Source of the DNA: Deferribacteraceae bacterium V6Fe1
GTDB taxonomy: Bacteria > Chrysiogenota > Deferribacteres > Deferribacterales > Deferrivibrionaceae
Assembly: GCA_022813675.1 (NCBI GenBank)
Contig: CP063375.1
Location: forward strand, 1,438,001-1,502,000
DNA: 64,000 nucleotides
Direction of reading: 5' to 3'
The translations under genes were made by a program, and so were the position numbers. Below, piece by piece: positions 35,816 to 44,580 of this stretch (positions are counted from its first letter, which is position 1; the number at the start of each line of letters is the position of its first letter). The notes under the pieces are model-generated. The model was not told the DNA's origin. It saw only the letters and a list, made by a program, of their open reading frames with translations, and ran no database searches.

Positions 35816-36963
35816 GTGTAATGAAACAATTTAAAATATCTGCATATTTGGCATCTCCAATCCATATTGGCACCGGTGATACGTTAGATCCATTTTCATA
35901 TGTTATTAAAGATAAAAAGTTATATAGATTTGATACATCAGCGTATATTTCAAAGTTAGAAAGTAATAAAATTAATCAAATTACTCAAATTTTGAAAAAA
36001 CCTTCTTTGTCTTCTACCTTAGAAGCTCGTAAATTTATCTATGATAATTTTGAATATGAAAAAATGAAGGATATAATTTTTGAGGAGCAAGATTTAAATA
36101 AAGGGTCGTTTGGTGCAAGCTATGAAAAAAATTTATCTTCTTTAGCTAATAATGACCCAAGAAATAAAGCTATGAATCAGCTTGAAATTGAAGCAATTTA
36201 TAGCTCTGGAGGAGTTCCCATTATACCCGGTTCATCTATAAAAGGTTCTATAAGGACAGCTATTATTAATAAAATTATTGAAGATGAGGGTATACATTAT
36301 AATCCTAAGGAAATTAATGCGTATAAAAATTTGATGAAAAATATGAATTTTTCTTTTACTGATGATATTTTTAAATGTTTAAAAATATCCGATTTTTCAC
36401 CTACTAAAAAAGAGGTTAGAAAGACAGTTGGATATTTCCTCAACTTTCCTAAAAACTCTTTAGATAAAGAAATAGGTGATACTACGATGTCTGTAGCTGC
36501 TGAAGTCATAATGCCATTTCAGTTATTTATAGGGGAGATTTCTGTGAGTGCAGTTCCTGAACATACATACAAGAGTCAGTTTAAAAAAATATTAGCTGAC
36601 AAAACAGAGCTATTTAAATGCCTTAATAGACACTATCTCGAATTATTTAAAAAAGACTACAAACTATTTGAAAGTAATGCTCCAAAAAATATGTTTGTAA
36701 CTGTTGCTAAAGAACAATTTTTAGAAAAGTTAAGTAATAATGATTATGCTGTTATCAAAGTTGGTAAACATTCTGGTGCTGAAGGTGTGACTTTTAAAGA
36801 AAGAGCAATTACTATTAAAGGCAATAAAAAAAGACAGACTGTTTACGATGCTAAGGAACCTGGAACTGTTTGGTATTTCTCAAGATATAATTCTAAAGAT
36901 TTAAAACAGCTGTCTCAAAAAGAAAAAGAGATATTTCCTTTGGGGTGGATGGTATTGATATAA
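35812..36963 (+). CDS. csm5: Csm5 RAMP subunit
   Basis: A 383-residue RAMP at the crRNA 3' end of the complex. Features: SPIHIGTGDTLDPFSYVIKD at the N-terminus, GGVPIIPGSSIKGSIRTAI near residue 128, and a C-terminal ITIKGNKKRQTVYDAKEPG...FPLGWMVLI. GGAGG lies upstream of ATG 35812. The stop codon TAA shares its last base with the ATG of the next gene (TAATG). Confidence 0.93.
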   Translation: MSVMKQFKISAYLASPIHIGTGDTLDPFSYVIKDKKLYRFDTSAYISKLESNKINQITQILKKPSLSSTLEARKFIYDNFEYEKMKDIIFEEQDLNKGSFGASYEKNLSSLANNDPRNKAMNQLEIEAIYSSGGVPIIPGSSIKGSIRTAIINKIIEDEGIHYNPKEINAYKNLMKNMNFSFTDDIFKCLKISDFSPTKKEVRKTVGYFLNFPKNSLDKEIGDTTMSVAAEVIMPFQLFIGEISVSAVPEHTYKSQFKKILADKTELFKCLNRHYLELFKKDYKLFESNAPKNMFVTVAKEQFLEKLSNNDYAVIKVGKHSGAEGVTFKERAITIKGNKKRQTVYDAKEPGTVWYFSRYNSKDLKQLSQKEKEIFPLGWMVLI

Positions 36964-39041
36964 TGCAACAAAGTATACTAATTACTACACTTGGTCACTC
37001 GTGGCAGTTAATTCCAGAACTCATTGGGTTTACTAACCCAAATAATTTTGGTTTTTATTACGAGCATCCTGATGCAGAAAAAATTAATGTATTAAGGCGT
37101 TTAAACAGTATAAAGCCAATTAATGAAGTATGGGTTATTTCAACTGATAATAAAGTAGCACTTGATTCTATTAAAATATCAAGAGACTGGCTAAATAGCC
37201 AGACTCTTGATATCACCTTAAGAGCTTTTGTCCTTAAAGGTGTTTCCGATTTGATCAGTGTTGAACATTGTAGGCAAATGGGTAATTTGATTTACTCTGT
37301 AGTTTTAGCTGGGAAAAAATATTCGAGGGATGGTCAGCTTATTTTATCTTTAAGTGGTGGCCGTAAAACTATGAGTGCAGATATGCAGGAAGCCGGAAAT
37401 ATTTTTGGTTTTGATGCTATGATTCACATAATAGATGATGGCAATACTCCCCAAGATTTTAAAAACTCTATCGACATAAATACCAAATATTGCAAACATT
37501 TTATGCCAATTGTTGCTTTTGGTAAAAAAGAAGCCAGTAAAATTGTTTATTTAGAACCAAATATATTTAATGTTAAACAATATGAGATAGATATTGATTA
37601 TACACAATATTTAAATCCTGATACAAGTCTTTATGAAGAAATTGAGGAAAGGCGTAAAAAATCAAGAAATATAGCTTTTAATTTTTATCAAAAAATCTAT
37701 CAAAGCGAGCCATCGTCAAATTTTTATTCTCTTTACTTTTTAGAGCCTGATAAAATCAAGGTTTTAAAAGATAAAAAAATAGATAAATTTGACTATAGGT
37801 TAATAAAAAGACTACCAAAAGCTGAACTACATTGTCACTTAGGGGGAATAGCTAACTCTGAGGAAATTATAGAAATAGCTTATGCGAACATACACAAAAT
37901 AAAAACTTTAAGAAAAGAAAATGAAGAATATAATAATTGGTTAAATCTGGTTAAAGAATATATAGTAAGTGGCAATTTATCGACACTTGAGGATTGGGTT
38001 AAAAATTGTAAACAAAAATTATTTAGGCCTTTTGATACCATTCCAGAACCATATAATCTGGCTGGCTTTCTTGTACAATTTCAAGGTTATGAAGATATTT
38101 TGGATAAGCTTATATATGGTAAATATTTACAAAGTGAAAAATTTGCAAATATTGGAATAGAGGAATATTCAAGTTTGGGAGATTTACAGGGCTCAGGCCT
38201 ATTACAAACTAAGGAATCGCTGATAGCTGCTTGTAATATCTTAAAAAGAAAGGCAAAAGAACATAATGTAAAATATCTTGAACTGCGATGCTCACCAAAT
38301 AATTACACTAAATGTGATTTAAGTGTTAGTGATGTAGTAAATACTCTCATTGAAAACTTAAAATCAGAAGATACGATATTTAAACTTATTTTTATTGCAA
38401 CAAGACATAAAAAAATGAGTGAAATCTATCAAATTTTAGAGTTTGTTTTAGAAAATATTGATAATAAAAACAATGATTTTGCTGAAATGTTTGTTGGTTT
38501 TGATTTAGCCGGTAATGAAGAACTTAGAAAGCCGGTAGAGTTAAGAAATGCTTTTTTACCAATTTTAGAAAAATGTCTAAAAATTACTATACATGCAGGT
38601 GAAACTGCTGAAGCTGAAAGTATATGGGAAGCTATTTATCATTTAAGTGCCGATAGAATAGGGCATGGATTAAAATTATTAGAAAAAAAAGATTTGATAG
38701 AAAAAATAAAGGAAAGAAAAATATCTATAGAGTTGTGTCCTTCCAGTAATAAACAGATATTAGATTTTACTACAAAAGAGTATCCTCTAAATAAATATTT
38801 AAACGAAGGGCTTAGAGTCACAATCAATACTGACAATATTGGTATTTCAAGGACTGATTTCACTAATGAATACATAATTGCTTCAAATTTAATAAATAAC
38901 AATTTAAATTTTTGGGAAGTTTTACAATTGATTAAAAATTCATTTATATCTGCTTTTTGTAAAGCCGATGTTAGAAAAGATTTAGTTTTACAAGCTGAAA
39001 GAGAAGTGTTGGAGATAATTAATGAAGAATTCTTTAAATGA
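36963..39041 (+). CDS. cad1: Cad1-type CARF-adenosine deaminase effector
   Basis: A 692-residue fusion. Residues 1-170 are a CARF domain (ILITTLGHSWQLIPELIGF; LILSLSGGRKTMSADMQEAG as ligand loop). Residues from 285 on are an adenosine deaminase: AELHCHLGG with metal His290/His292, HAGETAEAESIWEAI (His544, Glu547), RIGHGLKLL, and INTDNIG (Asp624). Enzymes with this layout (Cad1/CAAD) are activated by cyclic oligoadenylate and convert ATP or dATP to the inosine form. The start is the TAATG overlap with csm5. The Nudix gene starts 20 bases inside its 3' end. Confidence 0.93.
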   Translation: MQQSILITTLGHSWQLIPELIGFTNPNNFGFYYEHPDAEKINVLRRLNSIKPINEVWVISTDNKVALDSIKISRDWLNSQTLDITLRAFVLKGVSDLISVEHCRQMGNLIYSVVLAGKKYSRDGQLILSLSGGRKTMSADMQEAGNIFGFDAMIHIIDDGNTPQDFKNSIDINTKYCKHFMPIVAFGKKEASKIVYLEPNIFNVKQYEIDIDYTQYLNPDTSLYEEIEERRKKSRNIAFNFYQKIYQSEPSSNFYSLYFLEPDKIKVLKDKKIDKFDYRLIKRLPKAELHCHLGGIANSEEIIEIAYANIHKIKTLRKENEEYNNWLNLVKEYIVSGNLSTLEDWVKNCKQKLFRPFDTIPEPYNLAGFLVQFQGYEDILDKLIYGKYLQSEKFANIGIEEYSSLGDLQGSGLLQTKESLIAACNILKRKAKEHNVKYLELRCSPNNYTKCDLSVSDVVNTLIENLKSEDTIFKLIFIATRHKKMSEIYQILEFVLENIDNKNNDFAEMFVGFDLAGNEELRKPVELRNAFLPILEKCLKITIHAGETAEAESIWEAIYHLSADRIGHGLKLLEKKDLIEKIKERKISIELCPSSNKQILDFTTKEYPLNKYLNEGLRVTINTDNIGISRTDFTNEYIIASNLINNNLNFWEVLQLIKNSFISAFCKADVRKDLVLQAEREVLEIINEEFFK

Positions 39042-39612
39042 TATACTTGTTTTTAAGAGAAAAGATATAAAGAAAAAGTATTTAAAAGAAAAAACTGTAA
39101 TTAATATAACAGAAAAACAACTTATTAAAGATTTTAAACCGGAGTCGATTAATTTTATTGAACGGGATAAATGCGAAAATAATGTAGAATATAAACAAAT
39201 TATTCCCTATCTGCTTGTAACTTATCTTAACAAAATGGCGTGTTATCAGAGAAATGGCAGTGAGAATAGATTGCATGGAAAATATTCGGTAGGTATTGGT
39301 GGGCATGTAGAAAAACAGGATTATGTTTATCAGGCATTAATACCGACAATACATAATGCAATTTATAGAGAGCTTTCTGAAGAGTTTTTGGACTTTAATT
39401 TTTATGAGACAGAATTGGCTTTTTTAGGAGTTATTAATGAAGAGCTTACAGATGTAGGTCATACTCACATTGGATTTGTTTATTTATTAAATACAGCAAA
39501 ACAGTTTGCTCCGGGTAAAGAATTAGATAATCTTGAGTGGTTAGACATTGCAGACATTTATGAAAAAGACTTAGAGCTTTGGAGTAAACTCGCACTGGAG
39601 CTAATGTTGTGA
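39022..39612 (+). CDS. Nudix hydrolase coupled to Cad1
   Basis: A 196-residue protein with a Nudix box in slightly expanded form: GIGGHVE (residues 92-97) and AIYRELSEEF (REL-x-EE at 116-121), then a typical strand run ending EELTDVGHTHIGFVYLL and NLEWLDIADI. Nudix enzymes hydrolyse nucleoside diphosphate linkages. Its gene begins inside cad1, implying translational coupling and a shared pathway: probably breakdown of the ITP/dITP made by Cad1, or further depletion of ATP-derived nucleotides. From memory, a Nudix partner of CARF-deaminases has been reported; not verified here. Confidence 0.85.
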   Translation: MKNSLNDILVFKRKDIKKKYLKEKTVINITEKQLIKDFKPESINFIERDKCENNVEYKQIIPYLLVTYLNKMACYQRNGSENRLHGKYSVGIGGHVEKQDYVYQALIPTIHNAIYRELSEEFLDFNFYETELAFLGVINEELTDVGHTHIGFVYLLNTAKQFAPGKELDNLEWLDIADIYEKDLELWSKLALELML

Positions 39613-40007
39613 CAAAACTTTTCTTAATCTTTAGCCATAAATTAACTGTTGAGCAGGTGAGGGATGCAAAAGAGAGTCTGGGGATTGATGAGTTTGTATC
39701 TCTTCCCGATAATTTACAAGCTATTTGGAGTCAGGTTTCACCATATAGTGAATTGCCGTTAACTGAGCTTAACAAGATTGTAGACTGGCTAAAATTTGAA
39801 TCTAACAAAGGAGATTATATTTTAGTGCAGGGTGATTTTGGAGCTACTTTTTATGTCGTGGACTTTTGTTTAAAAAATAACTTAATACCTGTTTATTCCA
39901 CAAGCAGAAGAATCTCAGTGGAAAAAAACGGCAATAATGGTAAAATAGTAAAAACTAATATTTTTGAACATGTAACCTTTAGAAGATATAAATATTTTGC
40001 GTTTTAG
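39609..40007 (+). CDS. csx20: Csx20-type ring nuclease
   Basis: A 132-residue protein that matches the small CRISPR-associated Csx20 family by its opening (KLFLIFSHKLTVEQVRDAKESLG), FVSLPDNLQAIWSQV and the CARF-like GDYILVQGDFGATFYVVDFCL with a basic end. Csx20 proteins cleave cyclic tetra-adenylate and so switch the response off. It starts at GTG 39609, overlapping the Nudix stop by four bases. It is the last gene of the operon, directly before the array-2 leader. Confidence 0.8.
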   Translation: MTKLFLIFSHKLTVEQVRDAKESLGIDEFVSLPDNLQAIWSQVSPYSELPLTELNKIVDWLKFESNKGDYILVQGDFGATFYVVDFCLKNNLIPVYSTSRRISVEKNGNNGKIVKTNIFEHVTFRRYKYFAF

Positions 40008-40010
40008 TTT

Positions 40011-40307
40011 GCAGTTTGAAAATTGAATAAGTGTCGAGTGATAAGTAAAACATGTTGAGAAAATTGTTTTATTTTGGTTGCAAAATTTCAAGTTGATTTT
40101 GAGTTTTTGTTGTTTTTAGCAGTTATTGTTAAGTATCAGTAAGTTATGTAAAAAGTTAGATTAATTGAACATGAATTTTTTAGTTCTTATTTATCAATAG
40201 GTTATGAAATAGGGTATCAGAATTTACAAAGTAGAAAAATTGATACCCCCCCTTCTTTAAATTTTGCTTTGCAAGTATCTGAAAATATGGTACTAAAAAG
40301 GGGTACT
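40011..40307 (+). promoter_or_regulatory. CRISPR leader 2
   Basis: About 297 bases homologous to leader 1. Shared parts are GAGTGATAAGTAAAAC, a TCAGTAAGTTAT/TCAATAGGTTAT pair, the inverted repeat GGGTATC (40212-40218) / GATACCC (40242-40248), the run of seven C, and CAAGTATCTGAAAATATGG just before the first repeat. The tandem 12-base promoter block found ahead of leader 1 is absent; csx20 ends three bases upstream, so array 2 may depend on read-through from the cas operon or on a promoter within the leader. Confidence 0.8.
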
Positions 40308-41309
40308 ATTGGAATCATTGACCTGACTTGAAGGGATTACGACTTGACGGGTATTTAGCTTTCATAGCCTCTACACATCTTATTGGAATCATTGACCTGA
40401 CTTGAAGGGATTACGACGCTTTATACGGACAAAACCCGCAAAGTGCAGACTTTTCATTGGAATCATTGACCTGACTTGAAGGGATTACGACTCTCATTTA
40501 AAGATTCAACAGTTTGCTTATCAGATTATTGGAATCATTGACCTGACTTGAAGGGATTACGACCATATCCAGCGTCCATTCAAGTTTCTGAACTTGCTTC
40601 ATTGGAATCATTGACCTGACTTGAAGGGATTACGACAACCATACCTTCTTTTTCATTTGGAGTAATTGCTGTTATATTGGAATCATTGACCTGACTTGAA
40701 GGGATTACGACTTTAGTCCTTGAAAACTCATCTTCAACTTCAATAACATTATTGGAATCATTGACCTGACTTGAAGGGATTACGACCTTATCCCACGAAT
40801 TTTGGACTTCTTTTTTAGGTTGGATTGGAATCATTGACCTGACTTGAAGGGATTACGACTTTATCCAACTCCTCATCTAATTTATCCCTAAACTCCATTG
40901 GAATCATTGACCTGACTTGAAGGGATTACGACTTTTTTGCATACCAATACCCCAGGGCTTGACTGCAGTAGATTGGAATCATTGACCTGACTTGAAGGGA
41001 TTACGACTTTTATGTTTATCTTTTAGCGCTTCTATTAGCTCCGCATTGGAATCATTGACCTGACTTGAAGGGATTACGACAAGATGTCAGTAAAGAACTG
41101 CACATCAAGACAGTCATCATTGGAATCATTGACCTGACTCGAAGGGATTACGACTTAGCACTGTCAAGGCGGGTTGTAAAATAAACCCCGACGCCTTATT
41201 GGAATTTTTGACCTGACTCGAAGGGATTACGACCCTTTATTTCAGTTATAAAGGCTTTTAAAAATTTCTTCATATTGGAATTTTTGACCTGACTCGAAGG
41301 GATTACGAC
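40308..41309 (+). CRISPR. CRISPR array 2: 14 repeats, 13 spacers, with a graded repeat change
   Basis: Repeats of 36 bases from 40308 to 41309. The first eleven read ATTGGAATCATTGACC...CTTGAAGGG, differing from array 1 at positions 9-10 (CA for TT) and 22 (T for C). Repeat 12 (41119-41154) is intermediate: CA as in array 2 but CTCGAAGGG as in array 1. Repeats 13 and 14 are identical to the array-1 repeat. Spacers are 36-39 bases except the last two, 43 and 40. The order records stepwise repeat change from trailer to leader, or a recombination joint. Confidence 0.99.
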
Positions 41310-41315
41310 AATAAA

Positions 41316-41344
41316 GATAAAAAAAGAGGGCTTTTTGGCCCTCT
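41316..41344 (-). terminator. Hairpin with minus-strand U-tract at the end of array 2
   Basis: Stem AGAGGGC (41325-41331) / GCCCTCT (41338-41344) preceded by an A run, the same element that closes array 1 with one loop-side change. As there, the T run lies on the minus strand, so it best stops leftward transcription into the array. Confidence 0.6.
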
Positions 41345-41393
41345 AATTAGAGGTGATGGGAGCTATTTTACGGTATTAAGGCAATTCCTACAG

Positions 41394-41716
41394 GTAGATT
41401 TGCTTATAATTGATGAAGTGGGATTTAAGAAGATACCTTTGAACTATGTAGATGAATTCTTTGAGATTATAAGACAAAGATATGAAACAAATTCCGTAAT
41501 TGTAACAACAAATAGACCATTTGAGGAATTGGGAAATATATTTGGAGATGTGGTACTTGCTTCTGCAATAATTGACAGACTTATCCATCATTCCCATATC
41601 TTTAAAATAACAGGTAAAAGCTACAGAATAAAAAGTTTACAAAAAGTAAAAGAAACATAAACACCACTGGGGAATTTTAAGGGCCATAAGGTGGGGATTT
41701 TTAATTGACTTTGACA
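41394..41716 (+). pseudogene. istB: Truncated IS21-family istB and terminal sequence, copy 2
   Basis: Nearly identical to 20291-20611: the last 88 or so IstB residues from VDLLIIDEVGF to the stop at 41660, then the CACTGGGGAATTTTAAGGGC and GGTGGGGATTTTTAATTGAC end sequence. Two residues differ (Leu for Trp after PFEE, His for Tyr in RLIHHSH). The high identity of the two copies points to recent duplication or gene conversion. The stretch 41717-41959 holds further heptamer-like repeats and no gene that I can see. Confidence 0.85.
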
Positions 41717-41837
41717 TTCGTCTTTTCTTCATTAACTTAGAACATAGAACTTATCACTTAGCACTTAACACTCGATTACAACTGTTTCCAGATTTGGTTA
41801 TTTATCTTTTCTTGATTTTTGTTAACATTTAAATTCA

Positions 41838-41877
<40 letters not shown>

Positions 41878-41959
41878 ATCACTTATCCCTTGCCTAAAGC
41901 CATAATTTACCTTATATTTACAAAAAGATTATGCTGTCATAAAGATTTCGGAGACAATT

Positions 41960-43501
41960 ATGCAAAAGCTAAAAAAGCTTCCTATAGGGATACAGACTTT
42001 CAGTAAAATAATTGAAGGAGATTATATTTACGTTGACAAAACAAAAGAGGCCTTTGAATTAATCAAAAATTATTCATATGTTTTCTTATCCCGCCCTCGC
42101 AGATTTGGTAAATCTTTATTTCTTGATACATTAAAGGAATTGTTTGAAGGTAACAAAAAGCTTTTTGAAGGTCTGTATATTTATGACAAGTGGAATTGGG
42201 ATGAAAAATACCCGGTAATAAAGATAAGCTGGGCTGGTAATTTCCAAACGCTTGAAGGTTTAAAGCAAGTTGCTTTTGATGTATTTAAAACAAATCAAGA
42301 GAGTTTAGGCGTCATCTGTGATAATGTAAACGATCCTGCAAGCTGTTTTAGAGATTTAATCCATAGAGCATATAAAAAATACAATCAAAAGGTAGTAATA
42401 TTAATAGACGAATATGACAAACCTATTCTTGATGTGATTGAAAATATTGATCAGGCTAAGATAAATAGAGAGTTTATCAAGGGGTTGTATTCTATAATCA
42501 AAGATAATGATGCCTATGTCAAATTTGCATTTTTGACAGGCGTGAGTAAATTTTCCAAGGCATCTATCTTTAGCGGGCTCAATATGCTCACTGACATATC
42601 CCTCAATCCAAAGTATGGCAATATATGCGGCTATACTCAAAAAGATATAGAAACATCATTTATGCCTTATTTTAAAGATGTGGATTTGGAAAAGGTAAAA
42701 AAATGGTACAATGGTTATAATTTCCTAAAAGATAATGTTTATAATCCCTTTGATATTTTGCAATTTATAAGTAATGAATTTGTATTTGATAATTATTGGT
42801 TTGAAAGCGGCACACCATCTTTTTTGATTAAGCTCATAAAAGAGAGAAATTATTTTTTACCGAGTTTAACTAATCTGATATTAGATAAAAAAATACTTTC
42901 CAGCTTTGATATAGAAAATATTGATTTGGAAGTGATACTTTATCAATCGGGTTATTTGACGATTGAGAAGATGATTGATACAGGCAGGTCTATAGAATAT
43001 AAGCTAAAGATACCAAACCTTGAAGTCCAGATATCATTAAATGATTATATTCTTCGCTACTTTTTTAATCATAAGGAAGTAACATATATTCAAAATCAAA
43101 CTTTTAGTGCTTTACATAACGCTGATTTTAACATAGTAAAAAATAATCTAATTTCACTATTTGCCTCAATACCGTATACAAATTTCACAAAAAATAATAT
43201 CAGTTTATACGAAGGTTTTTATGCAAGTGTAATTTATACTTATCTTTCTTCACTTGGCTTTAGGCTGATTGGTGAAGATGTTACAAACAAAGGCAGGATA
43301 GATTTGACTATTTTTACAGAAGATAAGATTTATATTTTGGAATTTAAGGTTGACGGCCAAAAGGGGGAAGCTTTAAGGCAAATCAAAGAGAGAAATTATG
43401 CTGAGAAATATTTAAATGAAGGCAAACAAATCTATCTTATCGGCATCGAATTTAGCTCTGAACAAAAGAATGTGGTAAATTTTGAGTGGGAAAAGCTTTA
43501 A
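41960..43501 (+). CDS. AAA-ATPase-like / PD-(D/E)XK (DUF1703) protein
   Basis: A 513-residue protein of the AAA-ATPase_like plus PDDEXK_9 type. N-terminal IGIQTFSKIIEGDYIYVDKT and the modified Walker A FLSRPRRFGKSLFLDTL (residues about 42-58) are followed by VVILIDEYDKPILD (Walker B). A C-terminal nuclease fold reads GRIDLTIFTEDKIYILEFKV near residue 465. These genes are common in mobile and defence regions; the function is unproven. Two 15-base direct repeats in it (42839 and 43385) explain the deletion in its decayed copy at 21521-21795. Confidence 0.8.
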   Translation: MQKLKKLPIGIQTFSKIIEGDYIYVDKTKEAFELIKNYSYVFLSRPRRFGKSLFLDTLKELFEGNKKLFEGLYIYDKWNWDEKYPVIKISWAGNFQTLEGLKQVAFDVFKTNQESLGVICDNVNDPASCFRDLIHRAYKKYNQKVVILIDEYDKPILDVIENIDQAKINREFIKGLYSIIKDNDAYVKFAFLTGVSKFSKASIFSGLNMLTDISLNPKYGNICGYTQKDIETSFMPYFKDVDLEKVKKWYNGYNFLKDNVYNPFDILQFISNEFVFDNYWFESGTPSFLIKLIKERNYFLPSLTNLILDKKILSSFDIENIDLEVILYQSGYLTIEKMIDTGRSIEYKLKIPNLEVQISLNDYILRYFFNHKEVTYIQNQTFSALHNADFNIVKNNLISLFASIPYTNFTKNNISLYEGFYASVIYTYLSSLGFRLIGEDVTNKGRIDLTIFTEDKIYILEFKVDGQKGEALRQIKERNYAEKYLNEGKQIYLIGIEFSSEQKNVVNFEWEKL

Positions 43502-43728
43502 ATTTAGCACACAGATTTCGTGAATTTTCAAAATAAATTGCTTTGTTAGATATAAATATTTTTTCAATGTTAGCAATATCGTGGTATACTATGGTATAGT
43601 AATTGGTAATAATTTTTGTAAGGAGTTTTATTGAGAATCTCATGTATATATTTTTATATTTATACTAGATAGGAGTTTTCGTGTTTTGTGCTATATTATT
43701 ATACCACTAAATTAATTGAGCAAGAGGA

Positions 43729-44580
43729 ATGAATAAGTTTAGCAAAGATGAGCATGATTTTTATCTAAATAATGAAAAAAAAATAAAGTCAGAATCATAT
43801 GTTTATAATTTTAACAGCTATGATCTTATTCCAGAACTGTTGGATACTTCTGAAAATCATATAGATGGTAATAATATCAATAGTTTAGAAATATATGAAT
43901 TGCAGCATATTGAAGATTTTTATATTAAAAATGTTTTTTTGAATGAATCCTTGATTGATGATTATTACAGTATAAGTGAGCTTGATTTAGCACCTATAGA
44001 GGAATACGAAGATATTCAAGAGTATCATTTCTTTAGATATGAGGTTGATTTATATGCACCAGAGTATGATAAAATTGGTGTCGATGAGTTTATTGAAGCA
44101 ATATGTGATTTATTTGCTTTTGGATTAGATGAATATTATCAATTATACAATATATTTGAAGGGAAAGAATCTATCCATTATAAAACAAAAGAAGTTATTT
44201 TTAACTTTTTAAAAGAAAATTGCACTGTAAGTGAGATAGTACTTGCTTACCAAATTAGGCAATTATGGGTGAATAACACAAATTTTCACTATGAATGTAA
44301 TAAATATAAAAATGATTTTTGTTTTGAAAAAAGACCTAATATCTCATGGAGAGTTTCAATGAAAATGGTAAAATGTTTTAATTCATTACCTAGTATCGAT
44401 GAAATAGAGCTTATGTTAGATGAATTATACAGCATATGGATTGAATCATATTTTAAAATATATAGATTTTTTTATGATTTTTTATCGGCGTTTTTTGATA
44501 ATCAACTTTTTAAATTAACTGCATCACCTATGTCATTATGCGAGATTGATAAGTCATTTTGGGAGAACTATTGTGAATAA
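43729..44580 (+). CDS. Unknown protein coupled to a SNF2 helicase
   Basis: A 283-residue acidic, aromatic-rich protein with no motif that I recognise. Stretches include ELDLAPIEEYEDIQEYHFFRYEVDLY and LFAFGLDEYYQLYNIFEG. It ends 8 bases inside the SNF2 helicase gene, so the two are translationally coupled and probably work together. The upstream 227-base gap contains two imperfect TGGTATACTATGGTATAG-type units (near 43590) that could be an operator. Likely a specificity or partner protein of a defence helicase; inferred only. Confidence 0.6.
   Translation: MNKFSKDEHDFYLNNEKKIKSESYVYNFNSYDLIPELLDTSENHIDGNNINSLEIYELQHIEDFYIKNVFLNESLIDDYYSISELDLAPIEEYEDIQEYHFFRYEVDLYAPEYDKIGVDEFIEAICDLFAFGLDEYYQLYNIFEGKESIHYKTKEVIFNFLKENCTVSEIVLAYQIRQLWVNNTNFHYECNKYKNDFCFEKRPNISWRVSMKMVKCFNSLPSIDEIELMLDELYSIWIESYFKIYRFFYDFLSAFFDNQLFKLTASPMSLCEIDKSFWENYCE

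Noticed and set aside
29262-40007. A Csm6/Csx1-type HEPN ribonuclease
   Set aside because: I looked for a CARF protein with an R-x4-6-H HEPN motif; the two CARF proteins carry a PD-(D/E)XK nuclease and a deaminase instead.
40580-40834. Open frame across CRISPR array 2 with the similar VVIPSSQVNDSN peptide
   Set aside because: Same cause: repeats read on the other strand, no ribosome site.
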